This document shows, piece by piece, positions 36,558-45,916 of a DNA stretch of 64,000 nt. This stretch comes from G965247265 sp965247265. GTDB taxonomy: Bacteria > Pseudomonadota > Gammaproteobacteria > UBA4575. Each line of letters starts with the position of its first letter. The first letter of the stretch is position 1. Where the stretch lies: the NCBI GenBank assembly GCA_965247265.1, contig OZ252002.1, forward strand, positions 186,001-250,000. Direction: 5' to 3'. A program made the position numbers and the translations under genes. The notes below the pieces were generated by a model. The model saw only the letters and a list, made by a program, of their open reading frames with translations, made no database searches and was not told the origin of the DNA.

Positions 36558-37235
36558 ATGGCACAGAGTTCAGGAGAAGCCGCTGCAAATGACGTAGTAA
36601 CCAATTTAGTATCGGATTGGGGCGCGGAAAAAGAAGTGTTTAAGGTTCACTGGGGTAAAGCCATGATGTGGATCTTCTTGCTCAGTGATACATTTATTTT
36701 CACCTCGTTTCTGACGGGGTATATGAAAGTTAGGATCAGTTCCACGATCCCTTGGCCAAACCCAAGTGAAATTTTTGCGCTAAGTTTTGGTGGCGATCCC
36801 ATCCCGCTAATTCTGATCGCTATTATGACGTTCGTATTGATCACCAGTAGTGGCACCATGGCCCTAGCTGTAAATTACGGATATCGTCGTGACCGTAACA
36901 AAACAGCTCTATTGCTATTGGTAACTGCTGGATTTGGACTTGTGTTTGTAGGCATGCAAGCGTTTGAGTGGACCAAATTAATTGTAGATGAAGGTGTGCG
37001 GCCTTGGTCTAATCCATTTGGCGCCCCGCAATTTGGGGCATGCTTCTTTATGATTACAGGCTTTCACGGTGGGCACGTATCGGGAGGCGTGATTTATTTA
37101 ACGTATGTGGCAATCGGCGTATTAAATGGGCGATATGAAGAAAAAGGTTACGATATTGTCGAAATTGCCGGCCTATACTGGCACTTCGTTGATTTGGTTT
37201 GGGTATTTATTTTTGCATTCTTTTATCTTTGGTGA
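36558..37235 (+). CDS. coxP: Cytochrome oxidase subunit III, second copy
   Basis: The 225-residue membrane protein carries the subunit III motifs WIFLLSDTFIFTSF, QAFEWTKLI, TGFHGGHV and EIAGLYWHFVDLVWVFIF. The HGGHV motif normally reads HGLHV; this one is slightly altered. It is a structural subunit supporting stability and proton uptake of subunit I. It follows coxO by 16 bp. Confidence 0.87.
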   Translation: MAQSSGEAAANDVVTNLVSDWGAEKEVFKVHWGKAMMWIFLLSDTFIFTSFLTGYMKVRISSTIPWPNPSEIFALSFGGDPIPLILIAIMTFVLITSSGTMALAVNYGYRRDRNKTALLLLVTAGFGLVFVGMQAFEWTKLIVDEGVRPWSNPFGAPQFGACFFMITGFHGGHVSGGVIYLTYVAIGVLNGRYEEKGYDIVEIAGLYWHFVDLVWVFIFAFFYLW

Positions 37236-37244
37236 GAAATAACA

Positions 37245-37610
37245 ATGTCAGCAGAAGAAGGTCATCAACAGCACCCCCTTAGTATTTACCTCGGGATTTG
37301 GATATTGCTGTTTGTGCTTAGCACATTTTCATATCTCGTGGATTACTTTCAGTTTCAAGGCTACTTGAGATGGAATTTAATTCTTATCTTCATGATGCTG
37401 AAAGCAGGTTTTATTGTTGCCATCTTCATGCATATGGCTTGGGAGCGGCTTGCTTTGGTTACAGCCATACTGGTGCCGCCCCTAGCATTACTTGTGCTAA
37501 TCGGCATGATGTCGATCGAAGGTGATTATACTTTCCTAGGTCGCGCTAAATTTTTTGGGGTTGATGAAGCACCTGTAGTGGAACATCACAATAAAGCTGA
37601 GCATCACTGA
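37245..37610 (+). CDS. Cytochrome oxidase subunit IV family protein (CyoD-like)
   Basis: The 121-residue protein has three hydrophobic helices, with HPLSIYLGIWILLF and MMLKAGFIVAIFMHMAWE, the latter typical of prokaryotic subunit IV. The C-terminus is histidine-rich (VEHHNKAEHH). It starts 9 bp after coxP and closes the oxidase structural genes. Confidence 0.85.
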   Translation: MSAEEGHQQHPLSIYLGIWILLFVLSTFSYLVDYFQFQGYLRWNLILIFMMLKAGFIVAIFMHMAWERLALVTAILVPPLALLVLIGMMSIEGDYTFLGRAKFFGVDEAPVVEHHNKAEHH

Positions 37611-37792
37611 TTAAATGACTTAATACCCACAGAGTAGATAGGGAGTTAATTCAAATTCCCTTTCGCTAGATTAATTAACATCTCGTACTAATTTTTAGCG
37701 AATTACAAATATCTTCAGTGCTTGGCAAGCATATAGATATTTGAATTTGCTATTCTATTATGCATCTATTTAATTATTAATAAGCAAACACA

Positions 37793-38437
37793 TTGATCTC
37801 GAGAAATTATGCACAATTTATAGGTTACACAACCATACTTGTTTGCCTCGTAATACATGGCGGCAATGTTCAATCTCATGGCGGTGTATTTCTTGAAGAT
37901 GACTTATGCATAATTAAAATTGGCTTCCACAAAGCTCATTTTACAATCTTTCAACCACAGATTAGTAACCATGAGGAATATTGTGAAGACATTCCTGATG
38001 CGGCTGAAAGCGTCTTTGTGATGGAATATTTGCACGACAGTTTACGTAGCAAACCTGTTGATTTTCGGATAATAAAAGACACACAAAATCTTGGGCCATT
38101 TGCACAATGGAAAAATCTTAAAAATATAGAAGACTTTGATGGCATTACTGTATTTTACCAACCGCCGGTTATTCGTGAAGATGGGGTATTTCTAGCCTTA
38201 CATACGTTTAAGAAAGAAGGAAACTACATTGGAATTGTGAGGACTAAAAATCAAAGCAACAATGACACATATACAGCAGTTTTCCCATTTAGAGTAGGTA
38301 AACAAAACTGGGGGTACATTCCATTATTCATAGCAACTGCTTTATTTTTACAATTAAATTATTGGCTAATGAATGGCGGCTACTCACGATTGCGAAAATT
38401 ATTTACTCGTAACACTAACAGCGAAACAAAAACATGA
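37793..38437 (+). CDS. Exported, C-terminally anchored protein of unknown function
   Basis: The 214-residue protein starts (TTG 37793) with a hydrophobic leader YTTILVCLVIHGGNV, followed by a histidine-containing SHGGVFLEDDLC and a soluble domain with YQPPVIREDGVF. A helix near the C-terminus (YIPLFIATALFLQLNYWL) is followed by basic residues. Its stop overlaps the YtkA/FixH-like gene (ATGA). The setting beside a di-heme peroxidase and oxidase suggests a periplasmic electron-transfer or copper-handling role. The family is not known to me. Confidence 0.65.
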   Translation: MISRNYAQFIGYTTILVCLVIHGGNVQSHGGVFLEDDLCIIKIGFHKAHFTIFQPQISNHEEYCEDIPDAAESVFVMEYLHDSLRSKPVDFRIIKDTQNLGPFAQWKNLKNIEDFDGITVFYQPPVIREDGVFLALHTFKKEGNYIGIVRTKNQSNNDTYTAVFPFRVGKQNWGYIPLFIATALFLQLNYWLMNGGYSRLRKLFTRNTNSETKT

Positions 38438-38850
38438 CTATTCGAACGCTAAATTTATTTTTACTGATACTACTAGTCACTACAGTCAATGCAGAAGATC
38501 CCGCCTCTCGTTCAGTATCAATTTCGACGAAACACACAGACAATGAACATTATCAAGTGCACTACTCGAGCAAGCTTTACCCCATAACGATTAACACCAT
38601 GCACTCATGGATAATCCATGTTGATGACCAAACAGGTGTGCCATTAAATAATGTAGACGTTACAGTAGATGGGGGAATGCCTGAACATAATCATGGACTT
38701 CCTACACACCCCCGGATTACTCAAAATCTAGGTGATGGTAATTACTTACTTGAAGGAGTCAGATTTCATATGGGCGGCTGGTGGCAAATTACTATTACTA
38801 TTCAAGAAAAATCAAAAAGCGATAGCGTCACATTTGACCTTCAGCTTTAG
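38434..38850 (+). CDS. FixH/YtkA-like periplasmic protein
   Basis: The 138-residue product has a signal peptide ending about TVNAED (residue 22), then NTMHSWIIHV, GVPLNNVDVTVDGGMPEHNHGLPT and FHMGGWWQITI. MPEHNHGLP plus FHMGGWW is the FixH/YtkA-like signature; its histidines and methionines resemble copper-binding sites. It lies between the anchored protein (4 bp overlap) and the MauG-type peroxidase (9 bp spacing). Confidence 0.78.
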   Translation: MTIRTLNLFLLILLVTTVNAEDPASRSVSISTKHTDNEHYQVHYSSKLYPITINTMHSWIIHVDDQTGVPLNNVDVTVDGGMPEHNHGLPTHPRITQNLGDGNYLLEGVRFHMGGWWQITITIQEKSKSDSVTFDLQL

Positions 38851-38859
38851 AGGGTACGC

Positions 38860-40167
38860 ATGCCAATTTTAATACGGGCACTTATTTTAGGTTCAGTTGT
38901 TATTGCAACCTATATTGCATATTCATCCGGCTATATTAATTTAACACCTCATAAGTCATGGACTGTTGAAGAACGTAAGATTTTACGTTCGCTTTGGATT
39001 GAAAGCTTACCTACAGCACCCACAGAATCAAGTAACGCTGTGTCCAACGACATAAAGGCTGCAGAATTTGGCTTGCAACTTTTTTTTGATACTCGCCTAA
39101 GTGCAAATGGTCAGGTGTCATGTTCTACGTGCCACAATCCAACACAATTCTTCACAGACGGCCTAAAGCTTGCAGTAGGTGCCCAGACAGGGGTGCGAAA
39201 TTCCATGAGTATTATTGGTGCAGCACACAGCCCCTGGTTATTTTGGGATGGGCGTACCGACAGCCTTTGGTCGCAAGCGTTATCACCGTTGGAAAACGAT
39301 TTGGAGCATGCAGGTTCTCGCATGCAGTATGTACATTTAATTACAAGCGATACCCGCTATCGTGAGATGTATAAACGTGTATTTGGTCCATTACCAGATT
39401 TCTCTGATCAATCTCGTTTCCCAAATGCAGCAGGGCCCGTTGCGAATAACATATGGAATCAGGCATGGCAATCTATGACACAAAAAGACAAAGAAACTGT
39501 TACTAATGTGTTTGTAAACATTGGCAAATCCATAGGTGCATATGAACGGTTGTTACAACCTGGCCCGTCTAAGTTTGATCTGTATTTAAAAAAACTGTTT
39601 AGTCATGATAATGACGATGATGCGGTGCTCACTAAAAATGAGCAGTCTGGCTTGCGCTTATTTATAGGTAAAGCACAATGTATTAATTGTCATAACGGGC
39701 CGTTGCTTACGAATAATGAATTTCATAATACGGGAATTTTATCAAGCCCTGGAAATATACCGAGCATGGGTCGTGTAAGTGCAGTTCGAAAAGTAGGTGC
39801 AAATCCTTTTAATTGTATTGGACCCTATAGCGATGCAGATGAAAATGATTGTGCAGAACTAAAATTTGCAAAAACAGGTGATGAATTAATCGGAACGCAT
39901 AAAGTGCCATCTTTACGGAATGTTGCACAAACTGCTCCTTACATGCATGCAGGTCAATTTTCTAATCTCTCAGAAGTAATTGAACACTATAATCGTGCGC
40001 CCAATGCAATGATCGGCCACAATGAAGCCAAGCCACTAAATTTAAACCATAAAGAAAAAAATCAACTCGAAGCTTTTTTACATACACTGACAGGTACAAT
40101 TGCAGCCGACGAAAAATGGCTAACTCGCCCTATTAGCAAATATGAACCTGTAATTTCGCAAAACTAA
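38860..40167 (+). CDS. Di-heme cytochrome c peroxidase (MauG/CcpA family)
   Basis: The 435-residue protein has an N-terminal membrane segment, CSTCH (about residue 87) and CINCH (about 273) as the two heme c sites, PTQFFTDGLK next to the first and PSLRNVAQTAPYMHAGQF near the C-terminus, typical of bacterial peroxidases. It should sit in the periplasm and reduce peroxide, or, as in MauG, oxidise a protein target. It is last of the oxidase-associated genes. Confidence 0.88.
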   Translation: MPILIRALILGSVVIATYIAYSSGYINLTPHKSWTVEERKILRSLWIESLPTAPTESSNAVSNDIKAAEFGLQLFFDTRLSANGQVSCSTCHNPTQFFTDGLKLAVGAQTGVRNSMSIIGAAHSPWLFWDGRTDSLWSQALSPLENDLEHAGSRMQYVHLITSDTRYREMYKRVFGPLPDFSDQSRFPNAAGPVANNIWNQAWQSMTQKDKETVTNVFVNIGKSIGAYERLLQPGPSKFDLYLKKLFSHDNDDDAVLTKNEQSGLRLFIGKAQCINCHNGPLLTNNEFHNTGILSSPGNIPSMGRVSAVRKVGANPFNCIGPYSDADENDCAELKFAKTGDELIGTHKVPSLRNVAQTAPYMHAGQFSNLSEVIEHYNRAPNAMIGHNEAKPLNLNHKEKNQLEAFLHTLTGTIAADEKWLTRPISKYEPVISQN

Positions 40168-40201
40168 TAAAAACAAATTAACAGTAATGTATTAGTAACA
40201 A

Positions 40202-40954
40202 CTAGCCCTGATCATGCACATCACAGGGACTGCGTAATTCATCAGGTACATCTGGCGGACAGATCCCACACGCTTCATTACCTGGTACAGCAAAATCAAT
40301 CTTGCGAGGATATGGCAAATCCAAATCACTCATTATTTTGATAAATTCACTTTTAGACACATCATTCCCCAATCTTGGATTACGCATTTTTTCTTGTGCG
40401 ATCGTACTTACAAAACGACCTTCATAATCATGCGCGGGATACACCAGTGTTTCATTTGGAAGATTAAATATTTTGTTGTGAATGCTTTCATATAAGGTCC
40501 CAGCATCACCTGACTGAAAATCGGTTCGCCCACATGCTTCAATTAACAATGCATCTCCTGAAAAAACCATGCGTTGAGTTCCATTGTCAATCAAGTATGA
40601 ATAGTGATGGTCAGTATGACCAGGTGTAAAGAGCGGGTGTAATTCTATGTTTCCGATACGAAACACTATTCCATCCTCTACAGATAAATCCTGACACGGA
40701 AGATTAGCTTCTTTTGGATAAACAATTTGACTTCCAGCAAGTGACTTCAGCTTATTTGCACTGGTTAAATGATCTGCATGAATATGCGTATCAATCGTGT
40801 ATGTGAGTTCGAACCCGTATTCTTTCAATATCTCCATATCTCGCTCAACTGTTTCTAACACAGGATCAATCAGCGCAACAACTCTTGTATCATTGCAAGC
40901 TAGGAAATAAGTATATGTAGATGAACTAGGTTCAAATAATTGTTTGAAAATCAA
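40202..40954 (-). CDS. Persulfide dioxygenase-like metallo-hydrolase (ETHE1 type)
   Basis: The 250-residue metallo-beta-lactamase-fold protein has the metal motif THIHADHLT, HTDHHYSY, SGDALLIEACGRTDF and YPAHDYEGR. GRTDFQ and HDYEG are typical of ETHE1-like persulfide dioxygenases, which oxidise glutathione persulfide to sulfite. The C-terminal tail with ACGICPPD and PCDVHD adds four cysteines, unusual for the family and perhaps metal- or persulfide-binding. The start is TTG. Confidence 0.85.
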   Translation of the reverse strand: MIFKQLFEPSSSTYTYFLACNDTRVVALIDPVLETVERDMEILKEYGFELTYTIDTHIHADHLTSANKLKSLAGSQIVYPKEANLPCQDLSVEDGIVFRIGNIELHPLFTPGHTDHHYSYLIDNGTQRMVFSGDALLIEACGRTDFQSGDAGTLYESIHNKIFNLPNETLVYPAHDYEGRFVSTIAQEKMRNPRLGNDVSKSEFIKIMSDLDLPYPRKIDFAVPGNEACGICPPDVPDELRSPCDVHDQG

Positions 40955-41045
40955 CGCGTGCCCCTAAACAATCAATACAATTATTTATGCTGATATTTTT
41001 AAATTTCATAACGTAGCATTATACCTAAAACTTTAGATGATCAAC

Positions 41046-41912
41046 CTATATTTTTGATTTACCTGGTTCAATGTGCACCACTGCATCATCAATTTCAAAT
41101 TTTTCATATAATACTTTCTCAATCATATCTGCAACGCGATGCGAATCTTCTGTCGACATATTTTCACGTACTGTAACAACAATATCTGCAAATTTTTCTT
41201 GCCCAATAATTCGAGAGCGTAGTCGTTCAATTTTTATTACATCTGAAAGCTTTCCGATAACATCGATAACTGCATTTTGATCTACCGCTGTTTCATCAAC
41301 CAGTATAGGTACACTTTTTTTAAATAACTGAAATGCTAAAAAGAAAACAAATAAGGAGACAATTACTGCAAAAATGAAATCCAGTATGGGGTAGCCCCGC
41401 GTTGCTAATTGCCAACCGACAATCACTCCAGTTGTAATCAACACATCACTAAAGGTGTGTCTGGCGTCTGCATTTAGTAAATCAGAATTTAAACGCTTCG
41501 CCCAATAGTTCTCCCAACTAGATATACCTATATTGACAAGTAATACACCAATCATCACTGCTAACCCCCAGCGACTTTGCGATATTGGATTGCCAATTCT
41601 TTCAAATGCGCGTATCACTACTTCAATTGCAATTACACTAAGTAATGTTGCTAAAACAAATACGGCCAGTGTTTCAAATTTTCGATGACCGTAGGGATGA
41701 TTTTGATCTGGCGGAGATGAGGAAACTTTTGAAGCAATATAGGCAAAAATATTATTAAAGACATCGGTGAGTGAATGTAAGGCATCACTCAAAATTGCAC
41801 TTGAGCCTGTTTGTAACCCAACGACTGTTTTAGCAATTAATACTAATACATTAGCCAAACCCTCAAGAACAAGAATTCTTAGAACTTTTTTATCTTTGTC
41901 TATTAAGTCCAT
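41046..41912 (-). CDS. Cation diffusion facilitator transporter
   Basis: The 288-residue protein has about six membrane helices. The metal site acids and histidines are in SDALHSLTDVFNN and NADARHTFSDV, and HPYGHRKFETLAVF is the family's loop. The soluble C-terminal domain (VVHIEPG) follows. It exports a divalent metal (zinc, iron, manganese or others) in exchange for protons; the metal is not predictable. It is a single gene. Confidence 0.88.
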   Translation of the reverse strand: MDLIDKDKKVLRILVLEGLANVLVLIAKTVVGLQTGSSAILSDALHSLTDVFNNIFAYIASKVSSSPPDQNHPYGHRKFETLAVFVLATLLSVIAIEVVIRAFERIGNPISQSRWGLAVMIGVLLVNIGISSWENYWAKRLNSDLLNADARHTFSDVLITTGVIVGWQLATRGYPILDFIFAVIVSLFVFFLAFQLFKKSVPILVDETAVDQNAVIDVIGKLSDVIKIERLRSRIIGQEKFADIVVTVRENMSTEDSHRVADMIEKVLYEKFEIDDAVVHIEPGKSKI

Positions 41913-42129
41913 CGATATATATAATGCTTGGTCACTTTTACAGTTATTTAGTTAATGGCTGATATTTAATTAATAAGAAAGCTATTAACCTATCAGTCAT
42001 TAAATTTGCGCCCTGGTGCATAAAAACTAATTTATCAGTTGCTTTGCCTTTATAATACATAAATATTAATTTATTAAAATTCATAAGCATAAATTCAAAA
42101 ATAATAGAAACAATACATAGAAATTTAAA

Positions 42130-43506
42130 ATGGAATTCGCAATAAACAGTGCAGTCGTTTACCCAGACGGCCAGCTTGATGTTTTATCAAAAGTAGAAGC
42201 CAGTAGCTTATTGGACACGAGTAAAGGAGGCTTATATAAGCTGTTCCGTAATTGTTCGCTTGCGGTCTTAAATTGCGACAACCCGTTAGATGATGGTAAG
42301 GAATTATTGGAACGTTACAAGTCATTCGACATATCCATTATTCAAGAAGAAAAAGGAATTGGGCTTCAGTTAAGCAACGCTCCAGCTAGCGCTTTTGTAG
42401 ATAATCAAATAATTAAAGGTATTGGTGAACATCTATTTTCAGTATTGCGTGATGTTATATATGTTAACGATGAAATCTACAATAATCCAAAATTTAATTT
42501 ACAAACTTCTAAGGGTATTACAGACGCTGTCTTTCATATTTTGCGTAACGCTAATATTTTACAGTCTGTTGCAAAACCAAATCTAGTTGTATGTTGGGGA
42601 GGACATTCAATTTCGCGAAAAGAGTATGACTACTCAAAAGAGGTAGGCTACCACTTAGGGTTACGCGGATTGAACATTTGCACAGGATGCGGACCTGGTG
42701 CAATGAAAGGACCTATGAAAGGTGCAACCATTGGTCATGCTAAGCAACGTATTCAAAACCCACAATATCTAGGCGTTACCGAACCAGGAATCATTGCTGC
42801 GGAACCGCCAAACCCTATTGTCAACAACCTCGTTATTCAACCTGATATTGAAAAACGCCTTGAAGCTTTTTTGCGGATAGGTCATGCATTGATTGTATTC
42901 CCTGGTGGTGTCGGCACTACAGAAGAAATTTTTTATACCCTAGGCGTGCTACTTCATCCTAATAATAAAAATATACCCTTCCCTTTGATATTTACAGGTC
43001 CGGAAAGCTCGCGAGACTATTTTGATGAAATCGATGCATTCATTGCAAGTACGTTAGGCGAATCGGTACAAAGCTTTTACAAGATCATAATTAATGACCC
43101 CATTCAAGTTGCAAAAGAAATACAAACTGGAATAGCCGCCGTAAAAAAATACCGGGAAGATAAAAATGATGCATATTATTTCAATTGGACACTAAAAATT
43201 GATCCTGTTTTTCAAACGCCCTTTCATGCAACACATGAAAATATGCATAAACTTGAGTTACATAAAAATCAAGAGCAAAATTTACTTGCAGCTAATATTC
43301 GAAATGCACTATCAGGAATAGTCTCTGGAAATGTTAAAGAACAAGGCGTGCGTGCTGTAGAAGAATATGGTCCCTTTATCCTCCAAGGTGGAAAAAATAT
43401 AACCCAACCTTTTGATTCAATGCTTCAATCGTTTGAGAGAATGCAACGCATGAAAATGTCTGGGTCCGACTACAAAGCTTGTTATAAATTTAGTTACATA
43501 ATTTAA
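42130..43506 (+). CDS. ppnN: Pyrimidine/purine nucleotide 5'-monophosphate nucleosidase
   Basis: The 458-residue protein has a LOG-fold core with GCGPGAMKGPMKGA and FPGGVGTTEEIFYTLG, flanked by PpnN-type N- and C-terminal domains (VYPDGQLDVLSKVEA; YKACYKFSYII). PpnN (YgdH) splits nucleotides into base and ribose-5-phosphate and is regulated by (p)ppGpp. Length is near the E. coli 454. Confidence 0.9.
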   Translation: MEFAINSAVVYPDGQLDVLSKVEASSLLDTSKGGLYKLFRNCSLAVLNCDNPLDDGKELLERYKSFDISIIQEEKGIGLQLSNAPASAFVDNQIIKGIGEHLFSVLRDVIYVNDEIYNNPKFNLQTSKGITDAVFHILRNANILQSVAKPNLVVCWGGHSISRKEYDYSKEVGYHLGLRGLNICTGCGPGAMKGPMKGATIGHAKQRIQNPQYLGVTEPGIIAAEPPNPIVNNLVIQPDIEKRLEAFLRIGHALIVFPGGVGTTEEIFYTLGVLLHPNNKNIPFPLIFTGPESSRDYFDEIDAFIASTLGESVQSFYKIIINDPIQVAKEIQTGIAAVKKYREDKNDAYYFNWTLKIDPVFQTPFHATHENMHKLELHKNQEQNLLAANIRNALSGIVSGNVKEQGVRAVEEYGPFILQGGKNITQPFDSMLQSFERMQRMKMSGSDYKACYKFSYII

Positions 43507-43574
43507 GCATAACTGCACAACGTGTGAAACAAAAATCACTAATTATTGTTACATTCTATTCGTCTTTTCAAAAA

Positions 43575-44042
43575 TTAATGCTGAGCAGTGAATTTTCCAA
43601 TGTTGGGACGCACTAGTCTTTCAAAATCAGCATATGCAATTTGTATTAACTCAGTGTGAGAACCTGCGTTAAACGCAATTTCTGCATCTTCTAATAAACT
43701 TTCTTCCACGTAAACGTCCAAGCCATAAAGATTCCCAAACGGGGGCATCGCACCGGTTTCACATTCAGGAAACAGATCCTTGAATTCTTCTTCCGAAGCT
43801 AACTCTACTTTGCTAGCAGCAGTTTCTTGCTTCAAGAGCTCTAAATTAATTCTATATGATGCAGGCAATATTACCATTGCTAATTTGCTGTCAATTTTAA
43901 CTATTACGGTTTTAGCAAATTCTATCCCCGGGATATGTGCAGACGCTGCTGCTTCTTGCGCGGTAAATGCAATCGAATGTGGAATAGAGATATAATCAAT
44001 ATGCTCTTCATTGAGTAAATTAGTTAATTTTGTAACGGGCAT
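43575..44042 (-). CDS. YbaK/EbsC-type aminoacyl-tRNA deacylase-like protein
   Basis: The 155-residue protein has the editing-domain fold with HSIAFTAQEAAASAHIPG, AKTVIVKID and GAMPPFGNLYGLDVYVEESL. Family members hydrolyse mischarged tRNAs such as Cys- or Ala-tRNA-Pro. The exact specificity group is not clear. It is monocistronic, convergent with ppnN. Confidence 0.82.
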   Translation of the reverse strand: MPVTKLTNLLNEEHIDYISIPHSIAFTAQEAAASAHIPGIEFAKTVIVKIDSKLAMVILPASYRINLELLKQETAASKVELASEEEFKDLFPECETGAMPPFGNLYGLDVYVEESLLEDAEIAFNAGSHTELIQIAYADFERLVRPNIGKFTAQH

Positions 44043-44290
44043 GCTGGCCTCCTTCAGTCAAACAATGGACTAATTATATTATCCAGAATAGCGTAATTTT
44101 AGTGCCATCGCTTTAATCAATAAATATGCATGTGTATATCATTACAAATATACCTTGCTTATAAATTTAATTTAATTGCCTTATTTAAAATCAATCACTC
44201 AAATAGACCTTAAGTTATTAAACTGCAATCCTAATCTTGATATTATATGAATAAGCATAGGGTTTAAATTTTTACTTAAGGAATATCTAT

Positions 44291-44626
44291 ATGGCTTCAT
44301 TATACGGCTATAACGAAAATGCAACCTCATCCGTTAATTGGTCTGAAAATATTGCTAAAGATACTGCCAGCGCTGAAGGACTTTTACTGACCGATGAGCA
44401 TTTAGAAGTACTTCATGCGATACAAGAATACTACGCACGGCATGAATCCAATCGTATTAATATGCGAGAACTTCATGATGCGCTGGATGAAAAATTTCAT
44501 CCAAATGGCGGAATGAAATATCTTTATACATTATTCCCAGGTGGTCCGGTTGCACAAGGATGCCGTCTTGCAGGAATAGAACCGCCTGCTGGCGCTGTGG
44601 ATAAAGGATTTGGGAGTGTAGTGTAG
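44291..44626 (+). CDS. DsrC/TusE-family sulfur-relay-like protein without the terminal cysteine
   Basis: The 111-residue protein has the DsrC fold: WSENIAKDTASAEGL, LTDEHLEVLHAIQEYYA and MKYLYTLFPGGPVAQGCRLAGIEPP. DsrC carries two C-terminal cysteines and TusE the last one. Here the first is kept (GC in VAQGCRLAG) but the place of the terminal GCV is GAV, followed by nine extra residues. It cannot form the DsrC trisulfide or act as TusE. It may be a regulatory family member. No dsr genes are nearby. Confidence 0.82.
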   Translation: MASLYGYNENATSSVNWSENIAKDTASAEGLLLTDEHLEVLHAIQEYYARHESNRINMRELHDALDEKFHPNGGMKYLYTLFPGGPVAQGCRLAGIEPPAGAVDKGFGSVV

Positions 44627-44997
44627 AATATTTAATTTTTCATAATTGCCCTAATATACTTATTGAATACAGCAAGCCGCTAGTTAACTGATATTTTCAA
44701 TAATAGGCTGCAGATCCCCTATCTGAAATTCTATTTTTCGCTACCATCTATGTGAATGCTTGAAAATCCAATGACTTATTGGCATGCCTATTAGTCAGTG
44801 ACGATAAATAAGTTTGTGCTTTAAAAAGTTCCGCTATAAGCTGTATTTTCAAGCAATATATGCAAATTAAACAACTCGTATATGCAAACAACTGAATAGT
44901 CTAATTACGATGAATCAACGGCAATTCTCCTCCTAGCAACACAAATTTAATAGCGTGAGAATAAAGGGAACTTAATTAGAACAGGGATGAATGAATC
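44627..44997. other. Intergenic spacer
   Basis: These 371 AT-rich bases between the DsrC-like and the secreted-protein genes contain short A/T runs and no frame, tRNA or clear terminator that I could support. Confidence 0.5.
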
Positions 44998-45321
44998 ATG
45001 AAGTTCAAATTAATACTCGTAATATTCACATTATTCTTAATTTCCACTGGATCTTTAGCTGGAGTTGAATATGTTTGCAAACATGGAAATGCTGAGAGAG
45101 TTATTAGCATTTACTATGAAAACGAAGAAAATCAGATTCCTTGCGAAGTCCAATACGATAAAGGTGATGGTGCTGAAACATTGTGGCGCGCGCAATCACA
45201 AGTTGGCTACTGCGAAAGTAAGGCTGATGAGCTTATAGAAAAGCAAGAATCATGGGGATGGTCTTGCGAAAAAGCGCTGCATTCAGAACGTGCCGACGAC
45301 TTATTTACAAACTTATATTAG
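44998..45321 (+). CDS. Small secreted cysteine-containing protein
   Basis: The 107-residue protein begins with a clear signal peptide (LILVIFTLFLISTGSLA, cleavage about residue 21), then YVCKHGNAERVISIYYENEENQ. Four cysteines in the mature part would give two disulfides. It resembles small periplasmic proteins of gammaproteobacteria of unknown role. It is monocistronic. Confidence 0.75.
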   Translation: MKFKLILVIFTLFLISTGSLAGVEYVCKHGNAERVISIYYENEENQIPCEVQYDKGDGAETLWRAQSQVGYCESKADELIEKQESWGWSCEKALHSERADDLFTNLY

Positions 45322-45352
45322 TAAAAATATAAATTTTTAAAGTGTGTTTACG

Positions 45353-45376
45353 CCCTGTCTAATCTGTGCGGGGCTT
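45353..45376 (+). terminator. Weak hairpin after the secreted-protein gene
   Basis: GCCC and GGGC can pair around a long loop just before a short T run, some 30 bp after the stop. The stem is short, so this is a tentative terminator. Confidence 0.35.
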
Positions 45377-45443
45377 TCACATTAAATCTTCGGAGAATTT
45401 GTTTCAAGCAATGGCTAGAATTATCTTTAGCTTACCAGTGCTC

Positions 45444-45674
45444 TCATACTTCATAGTACGTTATACCTTCTTTTACGACACAACGAATACCTACCTTGCG
45501 TTCGTGGTTCAGTGCTTTCTCAAGCGCTTTATCGTAGGCAGTAGAGCCATCACCACCTTCACGCGTTCTATATAGGGTAATTAAATGCCAACCTTTCCTG
45601 TTTAAGATACCCGTATCTAACTCATCAAGAGTTTCAATACCTTTAGACTGTTCAGTCATGTCCTTTTTATCCAA
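45444..45674 (-). CDS. Hypothetical protein
   Basis: The 76-residue frame is acidic at the start (KKDMTEQSKGIETLDELDTG), then LNRKGWHLITLYRTREGGDGS and ALEKALNHERKVGIRCVVKEGI. No domain, membrane segment or known relative was recognised. Its balanced codon content suggests it is real. It stands alone. Confidence 0.5.
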   Translation of the reverse strand: MDKKDMTEQSKGIETLDELDTGILNRKGWHLITLYRTREGGDGSTAYDKALEKALNHERKVGIRCVVKEGITYYEV

Positions 45675-45916
45675 CCTTATATTTGCATGCGTGACTTATA
45701 TGACGAAAATACATTGCAATATGCACTATACGCATAATAGTTATGGCTTTCTAAAGACAAGCACTTTATTAAAATAAGCTTAATATTGTGCTGACCAATG
45801 TCAGCAGTCGGATAAGAATGAGCCGAAGATTCATGTGCCGATAGTGAATTGAGTATATTTTGATCTACGTAAGCGATGAGCTATAATTGACATTGCTGGT
45901 ATAATGACAATAAAAG

